A DNA stretch of 64,000 nt from Phellopilus nigrolimitatus (Eukaryota > Basidiomycota > Agaricomycetes > Hymenochaetales > Hymenochaetaceae), in NCBI GenBank assembly GCA_021029095.1, contig JAJOHG010000005.1:372001-436000 (forward strand), written 5' to 3'. Below are positions 59,587 to 64,000 of the stretch, one piece after another; the first letter of the stretch is position 1, and each line of letters begins with the position of its first letter. Below the pieces are notes generated by a model, which worked only from the letters and a program-made list of their open reading frames with translations, searched no databases and had not been told where the DNA came from. The translations under genes were made by a program, and so were the position numbers.

Positions 59587-61517
59587 TCATATGCCGCTGC
59601 AAGCATTGCTGACGTTGGCGCCCCCATTAGCCGAGGCAGAGTCCTCCGGGAGGGCAGAAACAGAGTGCAAACAAGACAGCGCCGAGATGACGACCATGAC
59701 AGCCATCCAAAAATGGCCGCCCATGACGCTGTGGTCGACGGAGAACGCGAAAAGTGAGCTAACGAATGCTGGAGCGACCGCACGCGCAAGGCACTGTGAG
59801 AACTGGGCGAGCCCGTTGACGGATCCCAGTGAGGATGGCCCAGGCGCATGCTCTTTGACGAGGATCATATTCAAACTGAGATCAAGTCAGATATGGTAAT
59901 CCAGGCATGCGAAAAACACATACGAAAATGCTAGGCAGGCGACACGGCTTAATGCGAGCGTGATGCCAATCCCGAACCAGAGCATCTGACGCACGTCATA
60001 GCTGCTTATGACGTCGCTAGTCTCGTCGTATCCCATTCGGGCGAGCCAGTTGAGAAGAGGGAGAAAAAAGAACGTGAAGGGCCAGAGGCTCATACAGACT
60101 TTGTACAACCTGGCGCACGATATGATGTGCAGCATCAGGGGCATGAAGACGATTTGAATTACAGCTGAAGAGATACCAGCAATAGCCAAAGCGTAACCAA
60201 TTTGAGAAACCTACGAAGCAATCAATTGAGCACAAAGTAAAATAAATTTTCTGGACACATACGGAGAAAGAGAGTCCCCCATTTTGAACTGGGGAGTAGC
60301 AGAAGAGAACAAAGACCACGTCAAAGGCCGACCCGACAAAGCTCAGCGCACAACCCGAAACGCAAAGGGCACGCATAACGGGCAAGTGCAAAAGAGTCCT
60401 GGCGCAATGGCTTGTCTCCTCGCTCAGCAGATGATCTCTGTGCTCCGAAACTCCATAAGAAATCGAGTATTCTTTCTTCGTCCGCGTTTTACTTGGCAGC
60501 GTCTGTAAAACGAATTTTTAAAGAATTTATAGTAAACGACGAATAAGAACTAAAACGGAACCAGACGGACCTCCTTAAGTAGAAAGTAGCCCAAACAGAC
60601 AGAAATCATTGTCGTAGCGGCAACGACTAGGCAAGGCAAAAGATACGGGAAAACTTCGAAGATTGCAGTGCCGAACCATTTGGGGTACTTCTGAGCGGCA
60701 TTCGAAAACGTACCGCCGATTAATGGACTGGACACAAGTGAGTGACGTACAATACTGAGAAGAACACATGACGCACCCGATGATAACACCCAGTGGCCAG
60801 CACAACCCATAAATCGGGTACGCGAGAGCCTGGTTCGTCGCGTTCGTAAGTTCCGCTAAAACGGAGTGCATGACCGCGACATTTCCCGAGAAAAGACCCG
60901 CTGATATGAAAAAGAAGGTCAGAAACACAACACATGTATGAACCTGGGCAGTGAGTTGTACGTACCAAGTGATCTCGAAATAAGAATAGTTGCAAGAGTT
61001 GTGGAGAATCCAAGTAATATGGTGGAGAGCGCGATTCCAATCGTTCCTAGAAACACAACGGGCCTCCTGCCAATCCTGTCTTTAGACCAAAATAAAGCAG
61101 GACAGGTTTTAAAAAAGCTGAAATGTAGAGTTCTCTGGTGGTCTAACTCACCAGACAAGCTTGCCCACTGGTAGATTGATACCAACTGAGACAATGCAAA
61201 GACACTTTCCTACGGGAGGAAGTGAGCACACCGAACGAGGATATACACAGAGAACATACGACGAGGCCGCTGTAAAATCCTGTCTTGGACGGTTCTGCAA
61301 TACCGAACCTCTCCATCATTTCATTCACGAAGGGAAATATCATGGTAAAGGCTATTGGGTCTGCAAGTCTGATCGTACATAATGTAGCAAGCTGAAGCTT
61401 GGGCAGCGGAGTAGGGGCCTCCTGCCGCCCATACAGTTTCTGTCGCTCGGGGCCATGAAGGAGGGGCCGCGCCTCGTCATGATGATTGAAGTTGTCAAAA
61501 GAGTCGCCTGTGGTCAT
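59587..61517 (-). CDS. Major facilitator superfamily transporter, ZIFL-like
   Basis: A hydrophobic protein of about 12 helices from several exons (61517 to about 61257, then further exons down to the TAG/TGA at 59587). The acidic N-terminus carries LATLCTIRLADPIAFTMIFP, characteristic of the fungal MFS group related to plant ZIFL transporters. The loop 2-3 signature reads ASLSDRIGRRPVVFLGTIG after splicing. Later segments include YGLCWPLGVIIG with PLIGGTFSNA, and SLGSVNGLAQFSQCLARAVAP, another family mark. Substrate unknown (related proteins move zinc-chelates, organic acids or drugs). Because it lies far from the siderophore locus, a siderophore role is not implied. It shares a 186-bp divergent promoter with the next gene. 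Confidence 0.82.
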
Positions 61518-61703
61518 GGTGGAAGGTTATGGACGATGTGGGTCGCTGGAGGACGAGGTGAGCGGGCCAGTCGCAGTCTATATAGGTCCGTCTGTATGGA
61601 AATCATAAAAACCCCAGACCCGGGCCGAAGATCACGTGAGCCTTTATTCCGGAGCTACCCGTCCAAGGGCCCATCGAGTAGCACCACCTTGCTTTCGACC
61701 GCC
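61518..61703. promoter_or_regulatory. Short divergent promoter between the MFS transporter and an unknown gene
   Basis: Only 186 bp separate the two start codons. A TATATAGG-like sequence lies near 61579. No known operator was recognised. Confidence 0.4.
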
Positions 61704-62613
61704 ATGTCTAACAACGTCGTCCTCGTCGCTCCCCGCCCCCTCCGCGTTACCGCCGCATCAACTGCTCATAGATCATCCTTCTCCCCCTCGGCGAGACTTA
61801 TGTCTCCCCCCGCAGATGCTTTCACTCGAATCAAGCTTGGCGATGGCGACCAGCTGACCCAGCCCACTGAAGACGACTCGTTTCCATCCTCTGGCAGAAG
61901 CTCTGCATCTCCACGGTAAGTCTCTTTCTCCTCCGGCTCAGTGACGTGACTGGTAGAGCCAAACGTCTATCATGCCTGACGGTCAACTATATGCTTCGTG
62001 TATTGGTGTGTTGACCTCTGTGGCTCTGCTGTCCCACCTTTTCATTATTACCAGACTCAACTTGCCCTCGGACGCGCTAGAGGAGTTTTTATCTATCCTT
62101 CGTCCGTCGCTCTTTCCGCCTACATCGCCCAATTCCCGTGCTCGACGCCATGATTCGGGTTCTGCTCTGGTGGTCCCTATTGAGCGTCCGCAGGCATTCG
62201 GGCCACGCGACGGATCCCACAGCAAAAGCCCTTCAGTCAGTTCTGTCACCGCTGAAGACGGCAACGTCGTGAATGTAGCAAGCACTCCTTCTGCGGAGAT
62301 GCGACAGTATGGCGACAACGATCATCTCGTTGGAAGCCTGTGGCGCATTCCAGGGATACTTGGTATGTTGGACATTGCACTGAAGGGCGTACGTTTACTG
62401 ACTCTTATTGGTTCAGAGTCCCCGGTGTCTCGCACGCACACACGCAATCCTTTCCAACGTCATCCTTCTTATGAGATGGCTTTTTCGAGCGTTCTTACTG
62501 CTCATCTGTCTCCGTCGCTCCTTCCTTTGCCACCGTCTCCCTCTCCGGCGCCCCTCAGCCTTACGCCACCTGCAGTCCAGCTTTCTGCCAGTCCCGAGGA
62601 AATGGATACTTGA
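61704..62613 (+). CDS. Unknown basidiomycete protein, Ser/Pro-rich
   Basis: Three exons, 61704-61915, 61957-62007 and 62055-62613, give 273 residues with phase-consistent introns (GTAAGT...GGTAG and GTGTTG...ACCAG). A conserved-looking core (AKRLSCLTVNYMLRVLVLNL and PSDALEEFLSILRPSLFPP) sits in an otherwise disordered Ser/Pro-rich chain; DNDHLVGSLWRIPGILGMLD may be a second ordered segment. There is no signal peptide, zinc finger or membrane helix. I do not recognise the family. The first exon might begin upstream, since the frame is open to 61455. Confidence 0.55.
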
Positions 62614-63093
62614 AATCATTTCGACTCACCGTCAGTCACACAAACCTTTCGAGCCTCGTCATGAAACCATACCTCTGATGGTTGTATCACTGTCCTGAGG
62701 ACATTTACGTTTGTATCTTGTAATAAACTTTATATCGGATTGTATTAGCATTGTGGGAGTGCTTGTTTCTTGTCATTTCCAGGCACGACGCGTTGCTATT
62801 CACAGTTTCATTATATTTCTGCCTCGCCCTCCGTTTGTTTGGCTACAATATCCTCCATCAATGTCTTACATTCCTTACATTCCTTTCCCCCCGATCCTGG
62901 TCATGCAAAATACATTGTTTACCCTACCCACATACTAGCTCATTATCTCCTCGTTGCTTTCGGAATGTTTTGGAGTTCGTTATCGAGTTCGTGCAATTAT
63001 ATACCCATACTACATCGAATTTAAAAAAAAGTACGAATGAAAGAGACAGAAGCTATGTAAAACGCTTGAAATTTAAATAGAGCGGAGACGACC
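62614..63093. other. Convergent 3' region
   Basis: 480 bp between two convergent genes, T-rich, with no supported gene. Confidence 0.4.
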
Positions 63094-64000
63094 TCACAGC
63101 TTAGCTGGCTGCAATACTGACACGTCGGGCAGAGCGGAGGCTAAAGGCTCTGCGTACATTGCATCCAGCTCTTTCTGATATTTAGCCCTGACGTCTCTCC
63201 TGCAATAAGAAAGCGCAATTTTGAGCACCTGCATACGAAATTAGAAAGAGAGCTATAAATCTCACCGCCTAATCTTGAGCGTTGGCGTCAGCAGACCATT
63301 CTCAGAAGTAAACGGATCAAGTGTGACGTGAATTTTCTTGATCGTCTCGAATCTGAAATAGATATAGAGGACAGGTAATTCAAGTCAACGATCTTTCAAG
63401 AAAAAGAAAAGACAGACCCTTTCAGCCCTCCCTGCTTCGCTTCATTTACCATCACGTCGAAGATCGCCTGTATAATGTGCGGGTCCGTGGTCGCTCGCGC
63501 GAGCGCATCCTCATCCTCCGACGTGATGCGCACACCGCTTATGCGACTGGCAAGTGCAGCAAGGTGCGAAGGATCGGGAACGACGATACCGATAAGATAG
63601 TCACGCAACGAGTCCCCGTGTACGTACACCTGTGCGATGAGCGGATTCGTGCCATACACCATTTCTATCTTCTCCAGCGCGACGTACTCGCCCTGCGAAA
63701 GTTTCATTATATTCTTAAAGAGAATATTAAATTGATGAGCGACAAGACGGGAGCGACAAGATGGAAACGAGCGAATTATATCATACCTTTATGCGATCGA
63801 TAATTTTGAGTCGCCCATAGCTGTCTATCTCGCCAACATCACCAGTATGAAGCCACCCTTCCTCGTCGATAGTCTCGCGGGTGCTTTTCTCATCTAATAT
63901 GTTCAGTTAATCTTTAGTGAACATCAGTTATTGAGTTTAGAAATACATACCCTTGTAGTAAGCTCTGAAGCAATTGTTTCCTCGAACACAGACCTCGCCG
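63094..64000 (-). CDS. Long-chain fatty acyl-CoA synthetase, C-terminal part (5' end outside window)
   Basis: Activates long-chain fatty acids to acyl-CoA. Exons seen: 64000-63951, 63893-63787, 63713-63418, 63352-63266 and 63199-63094. The fragment carries [16 protein letters not shown] (A6-like), [15 protein letters not shown] (the FACS signature with the ATP/AMP-binding Asp), [20 protein letters not shown] (linker and A8 region) and ending segments [16 protein letters not shown] and SVLQPAKL. These residues place it with eukaryotic ACSL/Faa enzymes rather than with plant-type CoA ligases. The start lies beyond 64000, so full length and localisation cannot be judged. All visible junctions are phase-consistent. 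Confidence 0.92.

Noticed and set aside
62385..62416. Possible 28-nt intron GTACGT...TTCAG in the unknown Ser/Pro-rich gene
   Set aside because: Too short for a fungal intron; the frame is open through it.

Overview
This is nuclear DNA of a filamentous basidiomycete, most likely an agaricomycete. The genes are dense and strongly spliced (mostly 45-80 nt introns with GTRNGT donors and YAG acceptors). Protein content is typical of mushrooms and wood-decay fungi: a one-adenylation-domain siderophore synthetase, GH55 and membrane-anchored GH5 beta-1,3-glucanases, and an agaricomycete-style restriction-fold/kinase fusion. No transposon, tRNA, rRNA or CRISPR array was recognised. Gene models below were spliced by eye from reading frame, splice consensus and family knowledge, without any database search.

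Layout. 1-2404 (-): choline-transporter-like membrane protein, 3' end outside the window. 2819-9910 (+): ATG2 autophagy lipid-transfer protein. 10150-11029 (-): RLP24 ribosome-biogenesis factor. 11488-22475: siderophore locus, with an L-ornithine N5-monooxygenase (-) and an A-T-C-T-C-T-C peptide synthetase (+) sharing an 816-bp divergent promoter that holds clustered GATA motifs. 22596-23165 (-): RibD-like deaminase. 23769-25611 (-): PD-(D/E)XK/kinase fusion. 25909-33094 (-): NADH glutamate synthase. 33.1-39.0 kb: gene-poor stretch with a 62-codon spliced gene and a possible unknown multi-exon gene. 39014-46323: three genes for probable mitochondrial proteins (ALKBH7-like, carrier-like, mtIF2) with a CHORD-CS co-chaperone between them. 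46653-47727 (-): Eco1 cohesin acetyltransferase. 47953-56579: GH55 (-) and GH5_9 (+) glucanases separated by about 2.2 kb without a recognised gene. 56915-59085: IATP-like inhibitor and membrane-anchored M24 peptidase, divergent. 59587-62613: MFS transporter and an unknown protein, divergent. 63094-64000 (-): long-chain acyl-CoA synthetase, 5' end outside the window.

Functional links. The hydroxylase makes N5-hydroxyornithine; an acyltransferase not seen here would acylate it; the single A domain could then load all three thiolation domains to build a trimeric hydroxamate siderophore, as reported for basidioferrin synthetases. The GATA motifs suggest iron control.

A notable oddity is a set of single-base frame disruptions inside conserved motifs: two in the synthetase, four in glutamate synthase, one in the M24 peptidase and one in the ALKBH7-like gene. 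Each of the four genes becomes an exact multiple of three when its single-base changes are corrected. Base-level assembly error is the simplest explanation.
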